DNA of 64,000 nt from Geodermatophilaceae bacterium NBWT11 (GTDB lineage: Bacteria > Actinomycetota > Actinomycetes > Mycobacteriales > Geodermatophilaceae). Both the position numbers and the translations under genes were made by a program. Positions 34,222 through 42,618 of this stretch are shown in pieces; the stretch's first letter is position 1; the number at the start of each line of letters is the position of its first letter. The stretch lies in the NCBI GenBank assembly GCA_014218215.1, contig CP043652.1, positions 310,001-374,000 of the forward strand. The letters run 5' to 3'. Under the pieces are notes generated by a model that was not told the DNA's origin, did no database searches, and saw only the letters and a list, made by a program, of their open reading frames with translations.

Positions 34222-35630
34222 CGGGCCGCCGCCAGCAGCGCCCGGGCGGCCGGTGCGTCCGCGGTCAGCTCGCGCACCCGGCCGTCCGGGCCGAGCAGGT
34301 CCATCCGGCCCAGCCACGCCTCGAACTCCGGCGCGGGCCGCAGGTCCAGCACTTGGCGGGCGGTGAGCACGTCCTGGAACGACAGCGACTGGTAGTGCAG
34401 CATCACGTCGTCCGACCCCGGGACGGCGATGACGAACGAGCAGCCCGCCGCCCCCAGCAGCACGGTGAGGGTGTCGGTGTCGTCGGGGTCGACGTCGGTG
34501 TGGTTCGTGTAGCAGACGTCGACGCCCATCGGCAGGCCCAGCAGCTTGCCGCAGAAGTGGTCCTCCAGGCCGGCCCGGATCACCTGCTTGGCGTCGTAGA
34601 GGTACTCCGGGCCGATGAACCCGACGACGGTGTTCACCAGCAGCGGGTCGTAGTGCCGGGCCACCCCGTAGGCCCGGCACTCCAGGGTCTGCTGGTCCAC
34701 CGGCGCCCCGCCGACCCCGAGGTGCGCACCGGCCGACAGCGCCGACCCCTGCCCGGTCTCGAAGTACGTCACGTTCGACCCGACGGTCCCGCGCTTGAGC
34801 TCCAGCGCCGCGGCACGGGCCTCCGACAGCAGGTCCAGCGTCACGCCGAACCCCTCGTTCCCACCCTGCGTCCCGGCCACCGACTGGAACACCAGGTCGA
34901 CCGGGGCGCCCTTCTCCAGCGCCCGCAGCGTCGTCGTCACGTGGGCGAGCACGCAGGACTGCGTCGGGATCTCGTACCGGGTGATGACCGCGTCGATGAG
35001 CTCCAGCAGCGCGATCGTCTGGGCCGGGGAGTCCGTCGCCGGGTTGATCCCGATGACTGCGTCGCCCGACCCGTGCAGCAACCCGTCCAGCAGGGACGCC
35101 GTGACGCCGACCGCGTCGTCCGTCGGGTGGTTGGGCTGCAGCCGGGACGCCAGCCGGCCCGGCAACCCGATGGTCGACCGCAGCCCGGTGACCACCCGGG
35201 CCCGCCGGCCGACGGCGATCAGGTCGGCGTTGCGCATCAGCTTGGAGACGGCGGCAGCCATCTCCGGGGTCAGCCCGCGGGCCAGCCCGGAGATCGCGGC
35301 CTCGTCGGCCTCGGCGGCGCGGGCGAGCAACCACTCCCGGAAACCGCCGACGGTGAGCGACCGGACCGGGTCCAGGGCACCGGCGTCCAGGGTGTCGAGC
35401 ACCAGCCGGGTGACGTCGTCGTCCTCGTAGGAGACCACCTGCTCGTCCAGGAACGTGGTGAGCGGCAGGTCGGCGAGCACCGTCTGGGCGGCGACCCGCT
35501 CGGCCTCCGACCCCGCCGCGCAGCCGGCCAGCACGTCCCCGGACCGGTGCGGCGTGGCCTTGGCCATCACCTCGACCAGCGAGGGGAACTCGTAGGTGTG
35601 CCCGCCCAGCGTCGCCCGCCGGGCCGTCAT
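34218..35630 (-). CDS. eutB: ethanolamine ammonia-lyase large subunit
   Basis: A 470-residue TIM-barrel subunit. RSTIGLPGRLASRLQPNHPTDD, GSGDAVIGINPATDS, FQSVAGTQGGNEGFGVTLDLL, TYFETGQGSALSAGAHLGVGG and GLPMGVDVCYTNHTDVD are consecutive EutB motifs that include the ethanolamine-binding residues. It binds substrate and generates the radical together with EutC and adenosylcobalamin. Its ATG overlaps the permease stop (ATGA) and its stop overlaps eutC, so permease, EutB, EutC and the DHFR-like protein are all coupled. Confidence 0.96.
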   Translation of the reverse strand: MTARRATLGGHTYEFPSLVEVMAKATPHRSGDVLAGCAAGSEAERVAAQTVLADLPLTTFLDEQVVSYEDDDVTRLVLDTLDAGALDPVRSLTVGGFREWLLARAAEADEAAISGLARGLTPEMAAAVSKLMRNADLIAVGRRARVVTGLRSTIGLPGRLASRLQPNHPTDDAVGVTASLLDGLLHGSGDAVIGINPATDSPAQTIALLELIDAVITRYEIPTQSCVLAHVTTTLRALEKGAPVDLVFQSVAGTQGGNEGFGVTLDLLSEARAAALELKRGTVGSNVTYFETGQGSALSAGAHLGVGGAPVDQQTLECRAYGVARHYDPLLVNTVVGFIGPEYLYDAKQVIRAGLEDHFCGKLLGLPMGVDVCYTNHTDVDPDDTDTLTVLLGAAGCSFVIAVPGSDDVMLHYQSLSFQDVLTARQVLDLRPAPEFEAWLGRMDLLGPDGRVRELTADAPAARALLAAAR

Positions 35631-37051
35631 CGGACGTCGTCCGCAGCGGCGGCCAGTGCCGCGAACTCCTCCTCCGGGGCCGAGGCGACCAGGTGGTGCC
35701 GGCTGTAGAAGGCGAAGTAGGCGATGAACAGCGCGAAGGCGACCAGGGTGAGGCCGGCGGCGAGCGGGTCGACCAGGAAGGTGGCCAGCACCGCGAGGAC
35801 GGCCAGGACCAGGGCGATCGAGGTCGTCGTCGTCCCGCCCGGGGTGCGGTAGGGACGCTCGAGGTCGGGCTCGCGGCGGCGCAGCACGATGTGGCTGACC
35901 ATCATCAGCACGTAGGAGACGGCCGCGCCGAACACCGCCATGTTGAGCAGCGTCGCGCCCTGGCCGGTGAGGGTGAGCAGGAAGCCGACGACGCCGGGCA
36001 CGACCAGCGCGAGCACCGGGGCCTTGCGGCTGTTGGTCACCGACAGCGCGCGGGGCAGGTAGCCGGCCCGGGAGAGGGCGAAGGTCTGCCGGCTGTAGGC
36101 GTAGACGATGGAGAAGAAGCTGGCGACCAGGCCGACGAGGCCCATGTAGTTCACGACGGTCTGCAGGGTCCCCGGCTGGAGGGCGTCGACCGGCGGGTTC
36201 GCGGACTCGGAGATGACCTGCGCACCGCCGGCGCCGGTGGTGAACACCAGCATCAGGATCGCCAGCGTGGCCAGCACGGCCATCGCGGCGAGGATGCCCT
36301 TGGGCATCGCGCGGGCCGGGTCCTTGGCCTCCTCCGAGGCCAGCGGCACGCACTCGACGGCGAGGAAGAACCAGATGCCGAAGGGGAACGCCGCCCAGAT
36401 GCCGAGCAGGCCGAAGGGCAGCCAGTCCGAGGCGCCGGCGGCGTCGGTGGGCACGATGTCGGTGAGGTTGGCGGCGTCGAAGTCCGGGATGGCGCCGATG
36501 AGGAACAGCACGAGGCCGACGACGGCGACCGCGGCGATCGCCAGCATCACCTTGAGCGCCTCGCCGACGCCCATCAGGTGGACGCCGATGAACAGGGCGT
36601 AGACGGCGAGGTAGACCCACCAGCCGTCGGTGATGCCGAACAGCCCGAGGGACTCGACGTAGCCGCCGATGAAGGTGGCGATGGCGGCCGGCGCGATCGC
36701 GTACTCCAGCAGGACGGCGACCCCGGTGGCGTAGCCGCCCCAGGGGCCCAGCGCGCGGCGGGCGAAGGTGTAGCCACCGCCGGCGGTCGGCAGCGCCGAG
36801 CCCAGCTCGGCCAGGCCGAACACCATGGCCGTGTACATGATCCCCATCAGCACGGTGGCGATCAGCAGACCGCCGAACCCGCCCTCGGCCAGGCCGAAGT
36901 TCCAGCCGGCGTAGTCCCCGGAGATGACGGCGGCGACGCCGAGACCGGCGAGCAGGGTCCAGCCGGCGGTGCCGGTGCGCAGCTGTCGTTTCGCGAGGTA
37001 CTCGCTGGTCCCTGGTGCGGTGCTGGGCGGGGCGGTGGGTTCAGCGGTCAC
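35627..37051 (-). CDS. ethanolamine permease (EAT family, APC superfamily)
   Basis: A 474-residue transporter with about twelve hydrophobic segments. GVAAVISGDYAGWNFGLAEGGFGGLLIAT is the characteristic EAT start, with ISGDYAGWNFG typical of ethanolamine permeases. WAAFPFGIWFFLAVECVPLASEEAKDP is the conserved central loop. It imports ethanolamine across the plasma membrane for the coupled lyase. The GTG start has a GGAGG Shine-Dalgarno 7 nt upstream, marking it as the first gene of the operon. No EutR-like regulator or two-component system lies next to it in this window. Confidence 0.9.
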   Translation of the reverse strand: MTAEPTAPPSTAPGTSEYLAKRQLRTGTAGWTLLAGLGVAAVISGDYAGWNFGLAEGGFGGLLIATVLMGIMYTAMVFGLAELGSALPTAGGGYTFARRALGPWGGYATGVAVLLEYAIAPAAIATFIGGYVESLGLFGITDGWWVYLAVYALFIGVHLMGVGEALKVMLAIAAVAVVGLVLFLIGAIPDFDAANLTDIVPTDAAGASDWLPFGLLGIWAAFPFGIWFFLAVECVPLASEEAKDPARAMPKGILAAMAVLATLAILMLVFTTGAGGAQVISESANPPVDALQPGTLQTVVNYMGLVGLVASFFSIVYAYSRQTFALSRAGYLPRALSVTNSRKAPVLALVVPGVVGFLLTLTGQGATLLNMAVFGAAVSYVLMMVSHIVLRRREPDLERPYRTPGGTTTTSIALVLAVLAVLATFLVDPLAAGLTLVAFALFIAYFAFYSRHHLVASAPEEEFAALAAAADDVR

Positions 37052-37141
37052 GACGGGCCTCCGGCTCTGCCGGCCCCACGGGCCGGATGCAGCACACCTT
37101 GGCCCCGGTCGGTTACGGGGGCAATGCCCTCAGGTCACGGA

Positions 37142-38242
37142 TCAGGGAGCGGTGCCGCCGACGGCCAGCAGGTCGCGGACGACGGCGCCGGGGTCGCCGG
37201 TGCGGGCCAGCACGTCGCGCTGCCGGACGGCGGAGGTGCCCCGCGCCAGCAGCTGCTCGGCGAGCCCCGTGACCTCGGCCAGCTCGCCGCGGGACTCCAG
37301 GTCCGGGCCCAGCTCGCGGAGCAGCCCGGCGACCGCGGAGGCGGCGTCGACCAGCTCGCCGGTGACCGGATCGAGCAGCAGGCCGGACAGTCCGGTGCGG
37401 GCGGCCCGCCAGCGCGCGGCCCGCAGCACCTCGGGGCGGACGACGGGTGCCGGGTCGCCGTCCCCGGCGCGGGCGGCGAGCACCGTGACCAGGGAGCGGC
37501 AGAGGGCGGCGTGCAGGACGACGTCGTCCAGGTCGGTGCACACGTCGCCCATCCGGAACTCGACGGTGGGCACGTGGGTGGAGGGCCGCAGGTCCCAGTA
37601 GAGCTGGGAGCCGTCGGGCACCATCCCGCTGCCCACCAGGGCGGCGACGACGGCGCGGTAGCGGGCGGCGTCCCCCAGTGCCTCGGGCGGGCCTGAGACC
37701 GGCCAGCGCGACCACCAGACGGTGCGCCAGGAGTCTTAGCCGGTGGTGACGCCGTCGTGGAACGGGGAGCTGCCGGTCATCGCCAGCAGCAGCGGGAGGT
37801 AGGGGCGGGCGCGGTCCATGACGGCGACGGCGGTGTCGAGGTCGGGGACGCCGACGTGCACGTGGGTGCCGCAGATGTCCTGCCCGGTGGCCAGGCCCGC
37901 CCACCGCTCGACCATGGACCGGTAGCGCGGGGCGTCGGTGAGCACCAGGTCGTGCGGGGACGCGGTGGGGTGGGTGGAGGCGGCGAGGACGGTGAGCCCG
38001 TCGGTCTGGGCGGCGGCGACGGCCTCGGCGCGGGTCTGCACGAGCTCGGCGCGGACCTGGTCCAGGGTGGTGCAGACGCCGGTCGCCGTCTCCAGCTGGG
38101 TCGTGGAGATCTCGGGCTGCACGTGCGGGCCGGCCTCACCGCGGACGGCGGCGTCGGCGACGAGGGAACTGGCGGCCAGCGCGCCGGTGGCGGGGTCGAC
38201 GAGGTGGAACTCCTCCTCGACGCCCAGGGTCGAACCGGTCAT
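37142..38242 (-). pseudogene. carboxylate-amine ligase (YbdK/GCS2 family), broken by an in-frame nonsense codon
   Basis: The frame from ATG 38242 begins TLGVEEEFHLVDPATGAL, the GCS2 glutamate-cysteine ligase-like N terminus, and contains the metal-site motif GTHVHVGVPD. A single TAA at 37736-37738 then interrupts it after residue 168 (GVTTG*DSWRTVWW). The same frame continues without any shift for 198 more codons through RWPVSGPPE, FRMGDVCTDLDDVVLHAALCRSLV and the family's C-terminal region. Relatives usually have Tyr at this site, so TAC to TAA is the simplest change. A restart at ATG 37636 could give a C-terminal fragment. It may be a true pseudogene, a polymorphism or a base-call error. 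Members form gamma-glutamyl amide bonds. Confidence 0.8.
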
Positions 38243-38307
38243 GCCGTACTCCAGGTGATCACGCAGGGTGCGGCGGCGAACGGTACGGGGTGCGCGAGGA
38301 TGGAGAC

Positions 38308-39567
38308 GTGGACCTCACCCTCGGCGACGACCTCCGTTCCTTCGTCGACGCCTCCCCCTCGCCCGGGCACGCCGCCGCCGAGATCGCCCGCCGCCTGGTC
38401 GAGGGCGGGTTCCGCGAGCTGGCCGAGACCGACCTGTGGGAGCTGTCCCCCGGCGACGCGGTGTTCACCGTGCGCGGGGCCAGCGTGGTCGCGGTTCGGG
38501 TGGGCACCGAACCCGCGCACGAGGCGGGGCTGCGGATCATCGGCGCGCACACCGACTCCCCCACCTTCCGGGTGCGCCCGCGGCACGACGTGCGGCAGGC
38601 CGGCTACCGGCTGGTCGGCGTGGAGCCCTACGGCGGCGGGCTGTGGCACACCTGGCTCGACCGCGAGCTCACCGTGGCCGGCCGCCTAGCGCTCCGTGGG
38701 GGGACGACGACCCTGGTCACGCTCCCCGGTGCGCCGCTCCGGCTCCCGTCGCTGGCGATCCACCTGGACCGCTCGGTGCGCGAGGGCCTGACCCTGGACC
38801 CGCAGCGCCACCTGCAGCCGGTCTGGGGCTCGGACCTCGACACCGAGCCCGGCCTGCTGGAGGCCCTGGCCGCCACCGCCGGCGTAGCGGCCGGCGACAT
38901 CGTGGGTCACGACCTGGTGCTCGCCGACACCCAGCCGGCCGCGCGCGCCGGGGCGGATGGTTCGTGGATCGCCGCGCCCCGGCTGGACGACCTGGCCTGC
39001 TGCCACTCGGGGCTGTTGGCCCTGCTGGGTGTTTCCGCGGAAACACGGCACACGCAGGTGCTGGTCTGCAACGACCACGAGGAGGTCGGCTCGGGGTCGG
39101 CGTCGGGTGCTCGCGGCTCGTTCCTGGAGGACGTGATCAGCCGCCTGGCCGGGCCCTCTCCCCAGGCGTTCGCCCGCACCATCGCAGCCTCGAAGCTGGT
39201 CAGCGCCGACATGGCGCACGCCGTGCACCCCACCCGCTCCGAGCGCCACGAGCCGTCGCACCAGCCGGTGCTGGGGGGTGGGCCGGTGCTGAAGCTGAAC
39301 GCCAACCAGGCCTACGCGACGGATGCGGTCTCGGGTGGGTGGTTCACCGAGCGGTGTGAGGCGGCTGGGGTGCCGGTGCAGCACTTCGTGTCGCGGGCGG
39401 ATCTGCCGTGTGGATCGACGATCGGGCCGCTGACGGCGACGCGGCTGGGGTTGTCGACGGTCGATGTGGGCGCACCCCAGTTGGCGATGCACTCGGTCCG
39501 CGAGCTGGCATCGGCTAAGGACGTGCCGCTAATGGTCAGCGCGTTTCGAAGCTGTCTACGTTTCTGA
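38308..39567 (+). CDS. M18 family aminopeptidase
   Basis: A 419-residue zinc aminopeptidase. IIGAHTDSPTFRVRP carries the first zinc histidine, LDDLACCHSGL the bridging aspartate, CNDHEEVGSGSASGARGSFLED the catalytic and metal glutamates, MAHAVHP the late ligand, and STVDVGAPQLAMHSVREL the final histidine. It removes acidic or neutral N-terminal residues in the cytoplasm. GTG at 38308 is chosen because GAGGAT (38296-38301) ends 6 nt upstream and the family N terminus DLRSFVDASPSPGHA follows. The last 15-20 codons (CTA, TTT, CGA, TGT, CTA, CGT) are rare for this genome and border the foreign island, so the 3' end may have been rewritten. An 18-bp palindrome lies inside the gene. Confidence 0.88.
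   Translation: MDLTLGDDLRSFVDASPSPGHAAAEIARRLVEGGFRELAETDLWELSPGDAVFTVRGASVVAVRVGTEPAHEAGLRIIGAHTDSPTFRVRPRHDVRQAGYRLVGVEPYGGGLWHTWLDRELTVAGRLALRGGTTTLVTLPGAPLRLPSLAIHLDRSVREGLTLDPQRHLQPVWGSDLDTEPGLLEALAATAGVAAGDIVGHDLVLADTQPAARAGADGSWIAAPRLDDLACCHSGLLALLGVSAETRHTQVLVCNDHEEVGSGSASGARGSFLEDVISRLAGPSPQAFARTIAASKLVSADMAHAVHPTRSERHEPSHQPVLGGGPVLKLNANQAYATDAVSGGWFTERCEAAGVPVQHFVSRADLPCGSTIGPLTATRLGLSTVDVGAPQLAMHSVRELASAKDVPLMVSAFRSCLRF
39029..39046. promoter_or_regulatory. 18-bp perfect palindrome inside the M18 gene, parS/Noc-site-like
   Basis: GTGTTTCCGCGGAAACAC is fully palindromic. The arms GTTTC/GAAAC equal those of the ParB site parS (GTTTCACGTGAAAC), and TTTCC/GGAAA equal those of the Noc site; the centre differs from both. 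It encodes G-V-S-A-E-T-R using GTT and ACA, which are rare codons here, suggesting selection on the DNA. Confidence 0.5.
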
Positions 39568-40059
39568 GGCGAGAAACCATCGTTCCCAGGAGGCAGGGCC
39601 GATTTGCCAGGCTGCGCGCATCCCCAGGTTTACCAGCAGACTCTAGGATTACCGCGACCGAAGCCCCGCTTGGCTCATGCGTGCTCGGTGTCCGCCTCAT
39701 CGCCACCCGCCACATTCATGACCGAGCATAATGGACACGGGGGGCGCCGAAGCGCCCCCCGTGGGCCAGTTAGCTAAACAGCTGAACAGCAAGGTTCGCT
39801 GAAGCGACGACCAAATGTGCAACCCGGACATACAATGTCCGTTTCGCAATGCGATCTGGAGCCTCTCGATGCTTGGCCAAGCTCACCACCTCCCCTCCTA
39901 TAGACGCCTCGCTAAGCGAGCACGTGACCCAGCGTCGCTGGGCTTATGCCCTGCACTGCGCACGTCCACCTAGGGGGCTGTCAGAGAAGAGGTTCCGGGT
40001 AAAGAGTAGAGGCACCACACGCGTTCGACAAGGTGGCACGTCAAACAGGATGTGGTCCA
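39568..40059. other. non-coding left flank of the island
   Basis: No gene is supported. It holds the strong hairpin at 39736-39763 and a smaller inverted repeat CGGACAT-ACA-ATGTCCG at 39825-39841, about 220 bp downstream of the GHKL gene's stop. An open frame at 39849-40142 lacks a ribosome site and any family resemblance. Confidence 0.6.
39736..39763. terminator. strong hairpin terminator downstream of the M18 gene
   Basis: A perfect 12-bp stem CACGGGGGGCGC / GCGCCCCCCGTG with the tetraloop CGAA. No U-run follows on the plus strand, but the stem is very stable. It lies 170 bp after the M18 stop, inside the lower-GC flank, and could serve either direction. Confidence 0.65.
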
Positions 40060-42105
40060 CTACCCAACAGGAAGGCCAAGCTGGTCGAAGAATGAGCGAT
40101 TGCGCTGATGCGCCATATTCAGCAGCCGATCGAACGAGATAACTTCAATGTAGGCCTTGTAGTTATCGTTGTAGCCGAAGAAGCCGAGCCCATCCTGCGT
40201 AGGTCGAAGATTTGCCGCTTTACATCGCTCTCTAACGCTAGGCGTCAAATCGGCTATCACATAGCAGAAACCTGGCACATGATCGGAATTGGGAATTGGG
40301 CGACCCGAGGCGGTCTTCACAGTCCCCTCGCGAACTCGCTCGAGGTAACGCAATGCTTGCGCGAGTGGGTCCTTCTCCGTGTCGCCAGATGCATCGTTCC
40401 GCATTGGTCTTTTAATCTCAATAACAGTCACCGAGGCTAGGGGGACACTGCGACCTTCACCTTCTGCCACCAGAACAGGACCGTCGTTAACCTTGAGAGC
40501 GATTATGTCCGGCTCGGTCCTTGAGCCAGTATCGCTGATTGGCATAGTCTTGAGGGGCTTGTCAGATGCCAGGTAATTATGAAAAGCGAGACCCTCGTCG
40601 ATCACCCACAGGTTTGACACACTCGGATGCACCTCGTCGGAGGTGGTTCTCATTGGCATAATGAGGCTATGTATGACGTCTTCTCGAGCATACTTGTTGT
40701 CTTCGCCCACACGAATGGCCTGCTCTAGGAGATCGAGGATTACACGTCGCCTAGAGACGTATGCCGCCAAGTCGGACTTCTTGATGTCATCGACTCTCTC
40801 CAGATAGACTTGCAGGCGTTCATCGTAACCTTCAGGCAAGGAACTCGATGCATTAAGAATTTCCTGCCCTTCGACCAGCAACTGGCCTTCTAGATCAGCC
40901 AAGGATCTATGGAGCTGCAGCTCTAGTTCCCTGTCACTGACTCCGGGATCGACGATCATTTTCGACTCATCAATATGTCTTAATATTGGTCTGTAACGAG
41001 GCGCCTTATTGTCTACGAAGCTCCGAACCCTCTCTCGCGAGGCGCTAACAGTCTTGATTAAGCTGGCCTTCAGATAGGCTTCCGAGGACGCCAGGACGGC
41101 GGTCCGGATTTTAGCCAGCGAGAGTTCCTCTTCGTCGAAGGTTCCTTCGGTTGACTCTTGAATATCAAAATGAGTGCGCTCCGCCCTCACATTTGCGTCC
41201 AAGAATGATGAGGTGAGAAAGCATGCATACATAAACTCAGAGTCCGCATCCCTCAGCTTGCCGTAGAGGCCCGGGATTTTTCCAGCTATGCCCTCTGCAA
41301 CCACGACGCGGTTCGATGCGCACCAGTTCAATTGAGGGGCAGCTTTCGAATTGGCCTTCAGGCGTAGGTGTACCAATTCGAAACCAACACCCTGGATTAT
41401 AATATCCTCTGCCTGCGACGACGCAAGCATGTAATCAGTGAACGCGTCATGAAGATCTACCGCTTCAAGTTCGTCGCGCACGACAATATTTGGAGCACCG
41501 CCCGGGCGCACAAAATACCAAAGACAGTGCTCCAACACGCTTCGAGCGATTGCCGCCAGGGTTTTCGGCGCGCTCTCGCGGTACTCTTCTTTGAACGATG
41601 AGAGCTGGACCGATGCACCGGAATGCGAAGCCTCGGACGGGCTTTGCACCTGACGCGAGACGCCCTCTTCGGCCGTGAAGCGGAAGGTCCGATGGCCGAG
41701 ATGCCCAGACGAATCGATGTAGTCGCTTTCAATGGCGACTTTTTCGAACGCCTTCAACCACATCAAGCGGCCAACGCCGCGACCGCCGGCGACTGCCTTA
41801 TATTCGCTATCCAACGTCTCGAAGGACTTCATATTGCCATCGTGGAAGCCCTCACCATTGTCACTAACGACAAAACTTTGGATCGGATCCAGTGGGGTCG
41901 GACCAAAGCTTGCACTACCGACCGGGATAGTCAGTTGAGGCGACCTGACTACTTGCACGTCAATCTCGCTCAACCCCATGTCGGCGTTAGCGGCGTCGAC
42001 AGACTGGATGGCATTCACCACCGCTTCATATAGCGGAAGAAGTGCGTGGCTCTTAGGTAAGGTCGTGTTACGCAACCGACCCGTCAGCGAAGCGTTAATA
42101 GCCAC
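40060..42105 (-). CDS. GHKL (Hsp90/MutL-like) ATPase with C-terminal PD-(D/E)xK nuclease-like domain; candidate defence protein
   Basis: A 681-residue protein. The GHKL ATP-binding fold is complete: N-box YEAVVNAIQS (residues 26-35), VSDNGEGF (80-87) and GRGVGRL (108-114). The middle region is long and helical. Near the C terminus EPDIIALK (Asp533), VTVIEIKRP (Glu563, Lys565) and DPLAQALRYLERV (Gln583, Tyr587) form a PD-(D/E)xK-like nuclease core. GTG at 42105 is preferred: AGGAAGG lies 8 nt upstream and NASLTGRLRNTTLPKSHALLPLYEAVVN then follows; ATG 42126 would add seven residues. GC content is about 50% and rare codons abound, so it was acquired. No partner gene is adjacent. The architecture suggests ATP-gated nucleic-acid cleavage, possibly antiviral; this function is inferred, not known. 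Confidence 0.8.
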   Translation of the reverse strand: MAINASLTGRLRNTTLPKSHALLPLYEAVVNAIQSVDAANADMGLSEIDVQVVRSPQLTIPVGSASFGPTPLDPIQSFVVSDNGEGFHDGNMKSFETLDSEYKAVAGGRGVGRLMWLKAFEKVAIESDYIDSSGHLGHRTFRFTAEEGVSRQVQSPSEASHSGASVQLSSFKEEYRESAPKTLAAIARSVLEHCLWYFVRPGGAPNIVVRDELEAVDLHDAFTDYMLASSQAEDIIIQGVGFELVHLRLKANSKAAPQLNWCASNRVVVAEGIAGKIPGLYGKLRDADSEFMYACFLTSSFLDANVRAERTHFDIQESTEGTFDEEELSLAKIRTAVLASSEAYLKASLIKTVSASRERVRSFVDNKAPRYRPILRHIDESKMIVDPGVSDRELELQLHRSLADLEGQLLVEGQEILNASSSLPEGYDERLQVYLERVDDIKKSDLAAYVSRRRVILDLLEQAIRVGEDNKYAREDVIHSLIMPMRTTSDEVHPSVSNLWVIDEGLAFHNYLASDKPLKTMPISDTGSRTEPDIIALKVNDGPVLVAEGEGRSVPLASVTVIEIKRPMRNDASGDTEKDPLAQALRYLERVREGTVKTASGRPIPNSDHVPGFCYVIADLTPSVRERCKAANLRPTQDGLGFFGYNDNYKAYIEVISFDRLLNMAHQRNRSFFDQLGLPVG

Positions 42106-42126
42106 AAACCACACCTTCCTCGTCAT

Positions 42127-42618
42127 TCGCTAGTGGCTTGCTCCAGCGTGCTCCGCCGCTCCTAGAACGACGGCGATCATCTCACGGTCCCGACGTTGGC
42201 GGGGGTGGGGAGAACTTGGGTAATCGAACGTTATGCGACGACCTGTGACTGAGATGATCGCAAACGACGACAACGGCGGTGGTCTGAGTCCGCCAAGCGC
42301 GATCTGAGCGCTGCGCCAGCCAGGGAAAACGTCGCCTCACTTCTCAGCCTCACTGGCCGACTGCCACTGTGATTAGGGTTGCACAGATACTGCCCCGACG
42401 GCCGGCCTGCGACACCCGAGTCGAGCACGAGTCGATCGATCCGTTTGGGCGGCGGACCGCATCTTGCCAGAATGAAGCACCACGATTGGCATAAGGTGAG
42501 ACCGCCCCCTGGTGAGTTGCCCACGCCGTTAATCTGGTCGGCCCCTCAACCCGAAGTTCACCCAGGTCGGCGGGCATCCCATTACTGGTTTTGGCAGGAT
42601 TTGCGTTTTTGAAGCGCC
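42127..42618. other. non-coding right flank of the island
   Basis: About 490 bp upstream of the GHKL gene with intermediate composition. The open frames at 42231-42524 and 42379-42612 show no family resemblance or ribosome site, so I do not call them. It must contain the GHKL promoter. No terminal repeat matching the left flank was found by eye. Confidence 0.5.

Larger units (their letters stand above)
39530..42618. mobile_element. compositionally foreign island (about 50% GC) between M18 aminopeptidase and AAA+ ATPase genes
   Basis: From the end of the M18 gene to the end of the AAA+ gene the composition drops sharply. Hand counts of 60-base lines in it gave 45-55% GC against more than 70% in its flanks. 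It holds one convincing gene (GHKL ATPase, minus strand) and two non-coding flanks of about 0.5 kb. No integrase, transposase, tRNA target or terminal repeat is visible, so the mechanism of entry is unknown. The flanks may be remnants. Confidence 0.75.

Noticed and set aside
33490-37051. Bacterial microcompartment locus around eutBC
   Set aside because: No shell (BMC-domain), aldehyde dehydrogenase or reactivase gene is present nearby.
39849-40142. 97-codon plus-strand frame in the island's left flank
   Set aside because: No ribosome site, no family resemblance, and mixed composition.
42231-42612. Two short frames upstream of the GHKL gene
   Set aside because: Overlap on opposite strands, no motifs, no ribosome site.
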